From positions 124,001 through 188,000 of the forward strand of contig NZ_LMEA01000008.1 of NCBI RefSeq assembly GCF_001425235.1: a stretch of DNA of 64,000 bases, in the 5' to 3' direction. A program made the position numbers and the translations under genes. Below, in pieces: positions 28,167-37,043 of the stretch (the stretch's first letter is position 1; each line of letters begins with the position of its first letter). The DNA comes from Devosia sp. Root413D1 (lineage in GTDB: Bacteria; Pseudomonadota; Alphaproteobacteria; Rhizobiales; Devosiaceae). Below the pieces are notes generated by a model. It had not been told where the DNA came from, made no database searches, and saw nothing but the letters and a program-made list of their open reading frames with translations.

Positions 28167-28944
28167 CGACATTCGTCCCGGCCGGCGTGCGCGCTGGTCG
28201 TTCTGGGCCTTTGTCGGCTTCATGCTGGTGCTGATGGGTCTCTTCGTGACGCTCGGTATCTGGCAGGTCGAGCGTCTTGGCGAGAAGGAGCACCTGATCG
28301 CCAATGTCGCCTCGCGCATGACCCTTGCGCCCGAGCCGTTGCCGCCGGTCGGCGAATGGGGCGCCTTCGATGCTGACGCCTGGAACTACCGCCCTGTTAC
28401 CGCCGCCGGCACCTTCCGGCCCGAGCAGACAGTGCTGGTCTTCACCAGCCTTGCCGACCAGCGCGGTAAATACTCCGGTCCCGGCTACTGGGTGATGACG
28501 CCGCTTGAACTCGCAGCCGGCGGCACTGTCTTCGTCAACCGTGGCTTCGTCCCTGAGGAGTCCGCCGAGGCCTTCGCCGCCGGGGGGACCGTCGCGCCGG
28601 GTCTGGTCAGCCTCGAGGGTGTTGCCCGCGCCAGCGAAGAGATCAACAGCTTCACCCCGGCGCCCGATACCGCCAAGCGCATCGAATGGGTCCGCAACAC
28701 CGAGCGCCTGGCGTCGCTTGCCGGCCCGGTTTCGCAGCCGGTTGCGCCGATCTACGTTGATCTGCCGGCGCTGGGCGATGGCACCCTGCCGCAGGGCGGC
28801 GAGACCGTCGTCAGCTTCCCCAACAACCACCTCGGCTACGCCATCACCTGGTTCGGTTTTGCGACGCTGGTACCGTTCCTGCTGTTCTTCTGGGCCCGGC
28901 GCCAGCGGGCGCCCAAGCCAGCCAAGCTGCCACCCAAGCCATGA
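28159..28944 (+). CDS. surf1: SURF1 family cytochrome oxidase assembly protein
   Basis: 261 residues. SURF1 binds heme a and helps insert it in subunit I. Two membrane helices flank a periplasmic domain: one at about 18-38 (ending LGIWQVERLGEK) and one near 220-242 (YAITWFGFATLVPFLLFFWARR). Internal PGYWVMTPLEL and VNRGFVP motifs are typical. A hairpin (GAAACTTGCGGC-GCA-GCCGCAGTTTC) begins at its stop codon, so some transcripts may end or be processed here. Confidence 0.92.
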   Translation: MADDIRPGRRARWSFWAFVGFMLVLMGLFVTLGIWQVERLGEKEHLIANVASRMTLAPEPLPPVGEWGAFDADAWNYRPVTAAGTFRPEQTVLVFTSLADQRGKYSGPGYWVMTPLELAAGGTVFVNRGFVPEESAEAFAAGGTVAPGLVSLEGVARASEEINSFTPAPDTAKRIEWVRNTERLASLAGPVSQPVAPIYVDLPALGDGTLPQGGETVVSFPNNHLGYAITWFGFATLVPFLLFFWARRQRAPKPAKLPPKP

Positions 28945-29042
28945 AACTTGCGGCGCAGCCGCAGTTTCACTAGGGTGCCCCGCAATCCCAAACCGCGTGC
29001 GCAGCAGGCACGTGTGAGAACAAGGCGGGGCGCTTTCCCTAC

Positions 29043-30443
29043 ATGCAGTTCGTTTCTACGCGCGGCGGGGCGGTCGTGCCCGGCTTCTCCGATGCAGTCC
29101 TCGCGGGTCTCGCAAGTGACGGCGGCCTTTATGTCCCAGAGCACTGGCCGCAGATCACCCCCAGCGAGATCGCGGCCTACGCCAATCGGCCCTATGCCGA
29201 GGTCGCCTTCGACATCATCCGCCGCTTCGTCGATGGCGAAATCCCTGATGCCGAGCTGAAGCAGATCATCGACGGGGCCCACGCCACCTTCCGGCACCCC
29301 TCGGTCGCCCCATTGGTTGAGCTCGAGCCCGGCCACTTCGTGCTCGAGCTGTTCCACGGCCCGACGCTGGCGTTCAAGGACGTCGCCATGCAGTTCCTGG
29401 GGCGGGTGATGGATCACATCCTCGCCCGTCGCGGCAGTCGCGCCACCATTGTCGGCGCGACCTCGGGCGATACCGGTTCGGCCGCCATCGAAGCCTTCCG
29501 TGGCCGCGACGCCACGGACATCTTCATCCTCCATCCCGAGGGCCGCACGTCCGAGGTGCAGCGCCGGCAGATGACCACGGTGCTCGACGCCAACGTCTAC
29601 AACATCGCACTGCGCGGCACGTTCGATGACTGCCAGGACATCGTGAAGGGCCTGTTCAACAATCGCAGCTTCCGCGAGACGACGCACCTGAGCGGCGTCA
29701 ACTCGATCAACTGGGGCCGCATCGTCGCGCAGATCGTCTACTACTTCACCGCCGCCGCCTCGCTCGGCGCACCTGAGCGGGAAGTGATCTTCACCGTCCC
29801 CACCGGCAATTTCGGCGACATCTTCGCCGGCTACTGCGCGACGCGCATGGGGCTGCCGATCAGGACGCTGGCCATCGCGACCAACTCCAACGACATTCTC
29901 GCCCGCGCCATCGAGACCGGGCGCTACGAGGTCACCGGCGTCACCCCCACCATCAGCCCGTCGATGGATATCCAGGTCAGCTCGAACTTCGAGCGGCTGC
30001 TGTTCGAGGCCGTCGATCGCGACGCTGAGGCGGTCAAGTCGATGATGAGCGGCCTTAAGCAATCCGGCGGCTTCTCCATCCCCGACACGGGCATGGCGGC
30101 CATCCGCCGGCAGTTCGTCGCCGGGCGCACCGATGAGGCCGCCACAGCGGCCACCATCAAGGCGGTTGAGACCGGCTCGGGCTACCTGCTCGACCCCCAC
30201 ACCGCTGTCGGCGTCGCCGTTGCCCGCACCCTCGTGGGCGGCACCGCCCCGGTGGTCACCCTTGCCACCGCGCACCCGGCGAAGTTCCCGGCCGCGGTCA
30301 AGGCTGCGGCGGGCATTGAACCCGCTTTGCCGGCGTGGTTGTCTGATCTTTATGAACGAGAAGAACGCTACACGGTACTGAACAACGATCAGTCCGAGGT
30401 TGAGCAGTTCATTGCGGCACGCACCCGTGCCGGAGGAGCATAA
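29043..30443 (+). CDS. thrC: threonine synthase
   Basis: 466 residues, the long form of threonine synthase. It turns O-phosphohomoserine into threonine with PLP. Seen: an N-terminal FVSTRGG and GLASDGGLYVPE, the PLP lysine K112 in PTLAFKDVAMQF, the GATSGDTGSAA phosphate loop and FTVPTGNFGD. It lies about 100 bases after surf1 and its stop abuts the GTG start of the M16 protease gene. Confidence 0.95.
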   Translation: MQFVSTRGGAVVPGFSDAVLAGLASDGGLYVPEHWPQITPSEIAAYANRPYAEVAFDIIRRFVDGEIPDAELKQIIDGAHATFRHPSVAPLVELEPGHFVLELFHGPTLAFKDVAMQFLGRVMDHILARRGSRATIVGATSGDTGSAAIEAFRGRDATDIFILHPEGRTSEVQRRQMTTVLDANVYNIALRGTFDDCQDIVKGLFNNRSFRETTHLSGVNSINWGRIVAQIVYYFTAAASLGAPEREVIFTVPTGNFGDIFAGYCATRMGLPIRTLAIATNSNDILARAIETGRYEVTGVTPTISPSMDIQVSSNFERLLFEAVDRDAEAVKSMMSGLKQSGGFSIPDTGMAAIRRQFVAGRTDEAATAATIKAVETGSGYLLDPHTAVGVAVARTLVGGTAPVVTLATAHPAKFPAAVKAAAGIEPALPAWLSDLYEREERYTVLNNDQSEVEQFIAARTRAGGA

Positions 30444-31706
30444 GTGACGGTTCGGAGTACGACGCTTCACAACGGCATGACCGTTCTCACCGACGACATG
30501 CCGCACCTCGAAAGCGCGTCCCTTGGCATCTGGGTCAAGGCCGGGTCACGCAGCGAAACCGAAGCCGAGCATGGCATCTCGCACATGCTCGAGCACATGG
30601 CGTTCAAGGGCACCAAGACCCGCGATGCGCTGGAGATCGCCTCCACCATCGAGAATGTCGGCGGCGATCTCAATGCCGCGACCTCGGTCGAGCACACCGG
30701 CTACTTTGCCCGCGTGCTGAAGGAAGATGTCGCGCTCTCCGCCGACATTCTCTCCGACATCCTGCAGAACTCGCAGTTCGAGCAGCATGAACTCGATCGT
30801 GAGCAGCAGGTGATCGTCCAGGAGATCGGCGCGGCGCGCGACAATCCCGACGATCATGTGTTCGACCTGTTCCAGCAGGCCGCCTTTCCCGATCAGGCGA
30901 TCGGCCGCACCATCCTCGGTACCGTCGAGTCGGTGAACAGCTTCGGTCCCGATTCCATCCGCGCCTATATGGAGCGCAACTATGTGGGCGACCACATGGT
31001 GCTGTGCGCCGCCGGCAATGTCGATCACGACGCGTTGGTCGATATCGCCAATAACCGTTTCCACGACCTGAAGCCCACCGGCGCCCCGCCGCCGGACAAG
31101 GCGGCCTATGTCGGCGGCGAGCAGCGGCTGGTTTCTGACCACGAGCAGGCCCATATCGTGCTCGGCATGGAAGGGCGCGCCTACAATTCGGACGGCTTTT
31201 ATGCCGTGCAGATCCTCGCTTCGATCCTCGGCGGCGGCATGAGCTCGCGGCTGTTCCAGGAAGTGCGCGAGAAGCGCGGTCTCTGCTACTCGGTCTATGC
31301 TTTCCACTGGGCCTTTGCCGATAGCGGCATCTTCGGCGTTGCCGCTTCCACCGGCGAGGATGAGGTGGCCGAGTTGCTGCCGGTCGTCCTCGACGAGCTG
31401 CGCAAGGCCACCGAGACCATCTCCGACGAAGAGGTGATCCGGGTCCGCAACCAGATCCGCGCTGGTCTCTTGATGTCGCTCGAGAGCCCGTCGTCACGCG
31501 CCGGGCAGCTGGCGCGCCAGCAGATCCTGTGGGGCCGCACCATTCCGCTGCAGGAGACGGTCGATCGCATCAACCGCATCACTGCCGATCGGGTGAAGCA
31601 GATCGCCCGGCAGATCTTCGAAGCTGGCAAGGTGTCGCTGGCGGGTATCGGCCCGGTCGCCAAGCTCCCCGACTATCGCGACATCGCGGCACAGCTGAAG
31701 AACTGA
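30444..31706 (+). CDS. M16 family zinc metalloprotease (mitochondrial processing peptidase-like)
   Basis: 420 residues. The inverted zinc motif H47-x-x-E50-H51 (HMLEH) and a downstream Glu in REQQVIVQEI give an active site; the C-terminal half contains the GGGMSSRLFQEVREKRGLCYSVYAF substrate-binding block. It is related to MPP-beta and is probably cytosolic here, since no signal peptide is seen; substrate unknown. The GTG start directly follows the thrC TAA, a thrC-M16-GNAT order common in Hyphomicrobiales. Confidence 0.92.
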   Translation: MTVRSTTLHNGMTVLTDDMPHLESASLGIWVKAGSRSETEAEHGISHMLEHMAFKGTKTRDALEIASTIENVGGDLNAATSVEHTGYFARVLKEDVALSADILSDILQNSQFEQHELDREQQVIVQEIGAARDNPDDHVFDLFQQAAFPDQAIGRTILGTVESVNSFGPDSIRAYMERNYVGDHMVLCAAGNVDHDALVDIANNRFHDLKPTGAPPPDKAAYVGGEQRLVSDHEQAHIVLGMEGRAYNSDGFYAVQILASILGGGMSSRLFQEVREKRGLCYSVYAFHWAFADSGIFGVAASTGEDEVAELLPVVLDELRKATETISDEEVIRVRNQIRAGLLMSLESPSSRAGQLARQQILWGRTIPLQETVDRINRITADRVKQIARQIFEAGKVSLAGIGPVAKLPDYRDIAAQLKN

Positions 31707-31724
31707 GGGCTTGGCGGCGTCATC

Positions 31725-32327
31725 ATGATGCTCACCTGGTTTGCGCGCGACGATACCCCGGTGCTGACGGGCCAGCGTGTGATCCTGCGCGCGCCGCGCC
31801 CGACCGACTACACCGCCTGGCGCGACCTGCGCCGCGCCAGCCGCGATTTCCTTCGGCCCTACGAGCCGCGCTGGACCGACTCGGACCTCGGCCAACGTGT
31901 CTATGCCGCGCGCCTGAGGCGCGGCCGTGAGGAGGCCAAGGCGGGCACCGACTACGCCTTCTTCATCTTCACGCGCAGCGACGAGGAGCTGGTGGGCGGC
32001 ATCACCCTCTCCAACGTGCGGCGCCGTGCCGCGCAGTTCGTCAACCTCGGCTACTGGATGGGGCACAGCTTCGCCGGCAAGGGCTACATGACCGAGGCGG
32101 TGAGCCTCGTGATCCCCTACTGCTTCGAAACCCTGGGTTTGCACAGGATTCACGCGGCTTTCCTGCCCGACAACCAGGCCAGCCGCCGCGTCCTTGAAAA
32201 AAACGGATTCACCGAAGAGGGCTACGCCGAACACTACCTCCAGATCGACGGCAGGTGGGCAGACCACGTGCTGTTCGGCCTTACCCGAGAGCGCTACGAC
32301 GCAGCCGTTAGGCACGGCCGCCGGTGA
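31725..32327 (+). CDS. GNAT family N-acetyltransferase (RimJ-like)
   Basis: 200 residues. The acetyl-CoA site is visible as GYWMGHSFAGKGYMTEAV (about 107-124), followed by LGLHRIHAAFLPDNQASRRVLEKNGF, the typical GNAT B motif of RimJ/RimL proteins. These acetylate N-terminal amines of ribosomal or other proteins; the target here is unknown. Closely follows the M16 gene. Two adjacent ATGs are available as start. Confidence 0.88.
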   Translation: MMLTWFARDDTPVLTGQRVILRAPRPTDYTAWRDLRRASRDFLRPYEPRWTDSDLGQRVYAARLRRGREEAKAGTDYAFFIFTRSDEELVGGITLSNVRRRAAQFVNLGYWMGHSFAGKGYMTEAVSLVIPYCFETLGLHRIHAAFLPDNQASRRVLEKNGFTEEGYAEHYLQIDGRWADHVLFGLTRERYDAAVRHGRR

Positions 32328-32401
32328 ATGCTTGTCCCAAGGGGGAAACCCCGTTACCTAGGTTCCCCAACCATGACTGCGGCAGGGCCATTTTTCAGCT
32401 A

Positions 32402-35284
32402 ATGCGTCACATCCTCTACCTCGCGATGTGTATTGCGTTTGCGCTGGTCGGGACCCTTCCCGCTGCCGCCTTCGACGTCATCACCGCCCCCGAGAACGTC
32501 AACGCCGTGAACCTCACCGGCGTGGTCGATATCGTTCCCGGCGACGCCGGCAAGGTGCAGCTGTCCACCGCCGCCGGTGAAGATGGCATCATCCGCCGCA
32601 TCGAGGTGCTGGCCTCGGTCGGCGGCTCCAACCCCAACTGGGCGCTGTTTGCGCTGCGCAACGATTCCGACGTGCAGCTCGAACGCCTGCTGGTTGCGCC
32701 GTATTTCCGCCTGCCGGGCTCTGGGGTGTTCCGGCCCGATCTCGGCGCCGAGCGCATCAAGGTGCTGACCCCGAGCGCGGGTCTGCGCCCCACACGCCTC
32801 ACCGACCGCGAAGCCGACGTGTTCGAGGTGGTGATTGATCCCGGCGCCACTGTCACGTTCGTCGCGGAACTGTCGAGCGGCGCGCTGCCCGAACTCTACC
32901 TCTGGAAGCCCGACGCCTACCGCGACTACGTGAACTCGTTCACCCTGTTCCGCGGCGTGGTGCTCGGCGTTGCGGCGCTTGCCGCGGTGTTCCTCACCAT
33001 CATGTTCGTGGTGAAGGGGCGCGGCATCTTCCCGGCCACCGCAGCCTTCTCCTGGGCCGTGCTGACCTACCTGCTGGTCGATTTCGGCGTGCTCGGGCCA
33101 CTGCTCGGCATTTCCAATGGCGCGATGCAGCCGTTCCGCGCCGCCGCCGAGGCCGGCATCGCCACGACCTTGTTCGGCTTCCTGTTCATCTACCTGAACC
33201 TCCATCGCTGGCACCTGCGCTTCATCCATCTGGCGCTGGCGCTGGTCGTGGTGTTCCTCGCCTTGTTCGGCTTCGCCTTCTTCCAGCCCTCGATTGCCGC
33301 GACGGTGGCGCGGCTGGTGCTGGCGCTGCTTGGTATCACCGGCTTCTTCCTGATCCTGCTCCTGGCGTTGCGCGGTTACGACCGCGCCGTGCTGCTGGTG
33401 CCGACCTGGATCATCTATATCGCCTGGCTGTTCTACGCCTGGCTGGTGGTCACCGGCCAGGTCTCGAACGACGTGGCGCAGCCCGCCGTCGCCGGCGGGC
33501 TCGTGCTCATCGTCATGCTGTTGGGCTTCACCTCGGTGCAGCACGCCTTCTCGGAAGGGCAGGTGTCGATCGGCACCCTCTCCGAAGTCGAGCGCCGCGC
33601 CCTGGCGCTCACCGGCTCGGGCGATTTCGTCTATGACTGGAACATCGAGCGCGACCGCGTCGCCGTCTCCGATGAGCTCGGCACCCGTCTCGGCGAGCGC
33701 CGCGGTGCGCTGCGCGGCTCGATCAAGCGCTGGCTCGACCGCGTTCACCCCGAAGATCGGGATCGCTTCCGCACCGCCTTCGACACGCTGGTCGAACTGC
33801 GCCGCGGCAAGGTTTCGGCCGATGTCCGCCTCACTGCCCATGACGGCAGCTTCCGCACCTTCCGCATGCGGGTGAAGCCGGTGCTGGGCGGCGACGGCCA
33901 GGTCAACCGCATCGTCGGCACCCTGCAGGACGTCAACGAGGACCGCGCCAGCCGCGAGCGCCTGCTGCACGACGCCGTGCATGACAGCCTCACGGGCCTG
34001 CCCAACAAGCAGCTGTTCCTCGACCGGCTGGAGCGCGCTTTGGTGCGCGCCCGCCTGCCCAACGGCACCAAGCCGGCTGTGTTCCTCATCGATATCGACC
34101 GCTTCACCGAGCTCGAGGAGCGGGTAGGGCACTCGGCCGCCGATTCCGTGCTCCTGGCGATTTCCCGTCGCGTCGCCCGCGTCATGCGGCCGCTCGATAC
34201 CGTCGCCCGCCTCGGCGGCGACCAGTTCGGCGTTATCCTTGCGTCCGAGCAGGCCGCCGGCAAGATCGCCGAAACCGCCGAGCAGATCCGCAAGGCGCTG
34301 AAATCGCCGTTCAACTTCGGCGAGCGCGACCTGAGTCTCACCGCCTCGATCGGCGTCACCATCTATGACGGCAACCCGGTCGCCGCGCCCGACGTGCTGC
34401 GCGATGCCGAGCTTGCCATGTATTACGCCAAGCGCCTGGGCGGCGACCGTATCGAAGCCTTCCGCGCCTCGGCCCGCTCCATCGCCGCCTATTCGAAGGC
34501 CGGCGAAGAAGATCTCGATCGCGGCCTCCGCCACGGCGAGCTGGCGGTGCAGTTCCAGCCGATCATGGACATCCATTCGGGCACCATCGCCGGTTGCGAG
34601 GCGCTGATGCGCTGGAACCACCCGCAGCGCGGCGTGGTGGCGCCCGAGGAGTTCGTGCCGCTGGCCGAGCGCACCGGGCTGATCGAGCGCCTCGGCCGCG
34701 TCGCCTTCGAGCAGGCCGCCGGCCAGGCCCGTGAATGGGCCGCCTCGCTGCCGCTACCCGAGGATTTCTTCGTTTCGGTCAACCTCTCGCCCGCCCAGCT
34801 CGCCACCGAGTCATTGCTCAACGACATGCGCGCGCTAGTCTCAGACCACCGGCAGATCGCTCGGCACCTGAAGCTCGAGATCACCGAGAGCCAGGTGATG
34901 AGCAACCCCGAGCACTCGGCCTATGTGCTGAACGCGCTGCGGGCCCTCGGCCTTCGCCTGGCGCTCGACGATTTCGGCACCGGGCATAGCTCACTGAGCT
35001 ACCTGCACCGCTTCCCGTTCGACACCATCAAGATCCCGGCCGCTTTTGTGCAGCTGGGTGATGACACCGGCATGAGCCACACCCAGGTGCCAATCATCCG
35101 CGCCATCATCACGCTCGCCACCGAGCTCGATCTCAGCGTCATCGCCGAGGGCGTCGAGACCATCGAGGAAATCGAGCGCCTGCAGCAGCTCAACTGCCAA
35201 TACGCCCAGGGCTACGCCTTCGGCGCCGCGATGAGCGGCCAGGAACTCGGCAAGCGTCTGCAGAGCCAGTTCAGCGGCAAGTAA
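32402..35284 (+). CDS. membrane GGDEF/EAL protein with PAS domain; degenerate GGDQF site
   Basis: 960 residues. Order: signal peptide (to about 24), a periplasmic domain (25-175), seven or so membrane helices (about 180-375) as in 7TM-type receptors, a PAS domain (about 395-510), GGDEF (about 525-685) and EAL (about 700-955). The GGDEF site reads GGDQF (605-609), so cyclase activity is doubtful. The EAL domain keeps E733-A-L, NLSPAQ, LEITES, DDFGTG (856-861), the Lys of IKI, EGVET and the Q of QGY, so c-di-GMP hydrolysis is predicted; KID is KIP. The ATG before the signal peptide is chosen over an upstream GTG. Appears singly transcribed. Confidence 0.9.
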   Translation: MRHILYLAMCIAFALVGTLPAAAFDVITAPENVNAVNLTGVVDIVPGDAGKVQLSTAAGEDGIIRRIEVLASVGGSNPNWALFALRNDSDVQLERLLVAPYFRLPGSGVFRPDLGAERIKVLTPSAGLRPTRLTDREADVFEVVIDPGATVTFVAELSSGALPELYLWKPDAYRDYVNSFTLFRGVVLGVAALAAVFLTIMFVVKGRGIFPATAAFSWAVLTYLLVDFGVLGPLLGISNGAMQPFRAAAEAGIATTLFGFLFIYLNLHRWHLRFIHLALALVVVFLALFGFAFFQPSIAATVARLVLALLGITGFFLILLLALRGYDRAVLLVPTWIIYIAWLFYAWLVVTGQVSNDVAQPAVAGGLVLIVMLLGFTSVQHAFSEGQVSIGTLSEVERRALALTGSGDFVYDWNIERDRVAVSDELGTRLGERRGALRGSIKRWLDRVHPEDRDRFRTAFDTLVELRRGKVSADVRLTAHDGSFRTFRMRVKPVLGGDGQVNRIVGTLQDVNEDRASRERLLHDAVHDSLTGLPNKQLFLDRLERALVRARLPNGTKPAVFLIDIDRFTELEERVGHSAADSVLLAISRRVARVMRPLDTVARLGGDQFGVILASEQAAGKIAETAEQIRKALKSPFNFGERDLSLTASIGVTIYDGNPVAAPDVLRDAELAMYYAKRLGGDRIEAFRASARSIAAYSKAGEEDLDRGLRHGELAVQFQPIMDIHSGTIAGCEALMRWNHPQRGVVAPEEFVPLAERTGLIERLGRVAFEQAAGQAREWAASLPLPEDFFVSVNLSPAQLATESLLNDMRALVSDHRQIARHLKLEITESQVMSNPEHSAYVLNALRALGLRLALDDFGTGHSSLSYLHRFPFDTIKIPAAFVQLGDDTGMSHTQVPIIRAIITLATELDLSVIAEGVETIEEIERLQQLNCQYAQGYAFGAAMSGQELGKRLQSQFSGK

Positions 35285-35300
35285 GTCAGGGGCGGTGCTC

Positions 35301-35430
35301 GTGGCCACCCCCCTCCCAACCTCCCCCACAAGGGGGGAGGTGCCGTTCAGTGCGTGAGGCACGATCCAGCCAATTCCACCGGCCCGACACCTCCCCCTTG
35401 ATGGGGGAGGCCGGGAGGGGGTGGGGCCAC
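35301..35430. repeat. long GC-rich inverted repeat
   Basis: GTGGCCACCCCCCTCCC at the left pairs with GGGAGGGGGTGGGGCCAC at the right; inner CCTCCCCCACAAGGGGGG and CACCTCCCCCTTGATGGGGG blocks form secondary hairpins. It lies between the convergent GGDEF/EAL and EF-G-fragment genes and may serve as a bidirectional stop signal. Confidence 0.75.
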
Positions 35431-35472
35431 AGGCACCATGCCCCCGTCGCACGAGAGCGCAACTGTCGCGAG

Positions 35473-36345
35473 TCAGGCCCGCATCGCCATGGCGGGCCGG
35501 AAGCGGTCGTCAGGGTCGACGCCAGTTGGCACTTCGGCATAGTGGCTGAACCGCATGGTGTGCCGGCCGGCGCCACTGCTGATGGCGCGCAGCGAGCTGG
35601 TGTATCCGAACATCGTAGCAAGCGGAACGACAGCCACGACCAGGCAGTCGCTACCTTGGGCCTCGGTCCGCTCTATCCCTCCCCGTCGCGAGTTGAGGTC
35701 GCCGATCACGTCACCAACGACGGCTTGTGGCACCAACGCCTCGAGCCACATGATCGGCTCGAGAACTCTCGGGCCAGCCCGCTCGATGGCCTCGCGGAAC
35801 CCGGCGCGACCGGCGATCTCGAACGCGAGGACCGAGGAGTCGACGTCGTGATAGCCGCCATCCAGCAACGTGAACCTGACGCCGACAAGCGGAAACCCGA
35901 TCACCGGGCCAGACCCCATGACCGATGCCACGCCCGTCTGCACGCCGAGGATATATGCCGCCGGCAGGTTGCCTTCGGCGACCGCTGCGATGAACTGCGG
36001 GCCGTTGCCTGGTTCGATGCGGAACAGGATGCGGGCGAACTCGCTGCCGCCGTGCGACTGCTTCCTGTGGAAATAGTCGCGCTCAACCCTGCGCGTGATC
36101 GTTTCGCGATACGCCACTTGCGGAGTGCCCAAGTTCATTTCGACGCCAGCCGCCTTCAGGCGTTCGATCAGTCCTACGAGGTGGTGCTCATCCTGGCCCG
36201 AAACTACGACCTGGCCACTCTCAACATCGATCCTCACGCGGCAGTCCGGATCATCGTCCGCTACTCGGGCAAGCGCCTTGGTCAGCCGATCACGGTCGCT
36301 CGAATGGCGCGGCTCGATGGCGATATCGACGAGGGCCTCACCCAT
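35473..36345 (-). CDS. stand-alone C-terminal half of elongation factor G (domains III-V)
   Basis: 290 residues. The start VDIAIEPRHSSDRDRL matches the beginning of EF-G domain III; the chain continues through SGQDEHHL, PQVAYRETI, the domain IV block PLVGVRFTLLDGGYHDVDSS and domain V GDVIGDLNSRRG to PLATMFGYTSSLR and FSHYAEVP. Domains I (GTPase) and II are absent, and no G1-G5 motif occurs upstream. The ATG overlaps the yqgE stop by eight bases, so it is likely translated after yqgE. The domain IV tip and its His are kept. It may be a remnant of a second fusA or a functional fragment; the frame is undamaged. Confidence 0.85.
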   Translation of the reverse strand: MGEALVDIAIEPRHSSDRDRLTKALARVADDDPDCRVRIDVESGQVVVSGQDEHHLVGLIERLKAAGVEMNLGTPQVAYRETITRRVERDYFHRKQSHGGSEFARILFRIEPGNGPQFIAAVAEGNLPAAYILGVQTGVASVMGSGPVIGFPLVGVRFTLLDGGYHDVDSSVLAFEIAGRAGFREAIERAGPRVLEPIMWLEALVPQAVVGDVIGDLNSRRGGIERTEAQGSDCLVVAVVPLATMFGYTSSLRAISSGAGRHTMRFSHYAEVPTGVDPDDRFRPAMAMRA

Positions 36346-36925
36346 GCCCCGCCGTCGCACTCAGCGACGCGCGCGTGATCCCGAGGCTGGCGAGCGCCGC
36401 GTCGTAGCGGTTCTCGATCGGTAGCCCGAACAGCAGCTCGCGCGAGAACGGCACGGTCAGCCAGCCATTGCCCTGAATCTCGGTCTCGAGCTGCCCCGGG
36501 CTCCAGCCGCAATAACCCAGCGCGAACAGCGCGTCGCTCGGTGAATTCTTGAACGCCATCGCCTTGAGGATATCGAGCGTCGCGGTGAGGCAGATGTCTT
36601 CGGTGACCTCGTAGGAGTTGCCGACGCGGAAATAGTCCGACGAGTGCAGCACGAAGCCGCGGCTCTTCTGCACCGGGCCGCCGCGCAGCACCTTGCGGTT
36701 GCGCACTGCGTCCGGCAGCTGGATCAGCTCGTCCTTCTCGCCCAGCTGCAGCTCTTCAAGGATATCGGCAAACTTCATGTCCTCGAGGCTCTGGTTGATC
36801 ACCAGCCCCATGGCGCCTTCGTCGCCGTGGCCGACCAGATAGATCACGGTCTCGCGGAAGCGGTCGTCGCCCATGTCCGGCATGGCGACGAGAAACTGGC
36901 CCCTGAGCGACTCCATATCCCACAC
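36338..36925 (-). CDS. YqgE/AlgH (DUF179) family protein
   Basis: 195 residues. SLRGQFLVAMPDMGDDRFRETVIYLVGHGDEGAMGLVIN is the DUF179 opening, followed by VLRGGPVQ and the C-terminal FALGYCGWSPGQLETEI. Widely conserved in proteobacteria as a cytosolic protein; biochemical function not known. The EF-G fragment starts inside its last codons. It diverges from the DsbD-N-like gene on the right. Confidence 0.93.
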   Translation of the reverse strand: MWDMESLRGQFLVAMPDMGDDRFRETVIYLVGHGDEGAMGLVINQSLEDMKFADILEELQLGEKDELIQLPDAVRNRKVLRGGPVQKSRGFVLHSSDYFRVGNSYEVTEDICLTATLDILKAMAFKNSPSDALFALGYCGWSPGQLETEIQGNGWLTVPFSRELLFGLPIENRYDAALASLGITRASLSATAGHG

Positions 36926-37043
36926 TCCTGGTACCGGCGGAGCCGGATCGGGCTAGTTTAGACTCAGCCCGGGCGCTCTGCCTAGCTTCACGAAGACCTG
37001 ATCCGCCTTTCTATTTGGGGTGCGCTCGGCTATCCGGAAACCC

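Noticed and set aside
28943-28971. Factor-independent terminator after surf1
   Set aside because: The hairpin is good (GAAACTTGCGGC/GCCGCAGTTTC with a bulge) but no T-tract follows, so termination cannot be claimed.
32399-34621. A 740-codon open frame opposite the GGDEF/EAL gene
   Set aside because: His/Gln/Asp/Glu-rich translation typical of antisense GC-rich coding DNA; the sense strand has clear domains.
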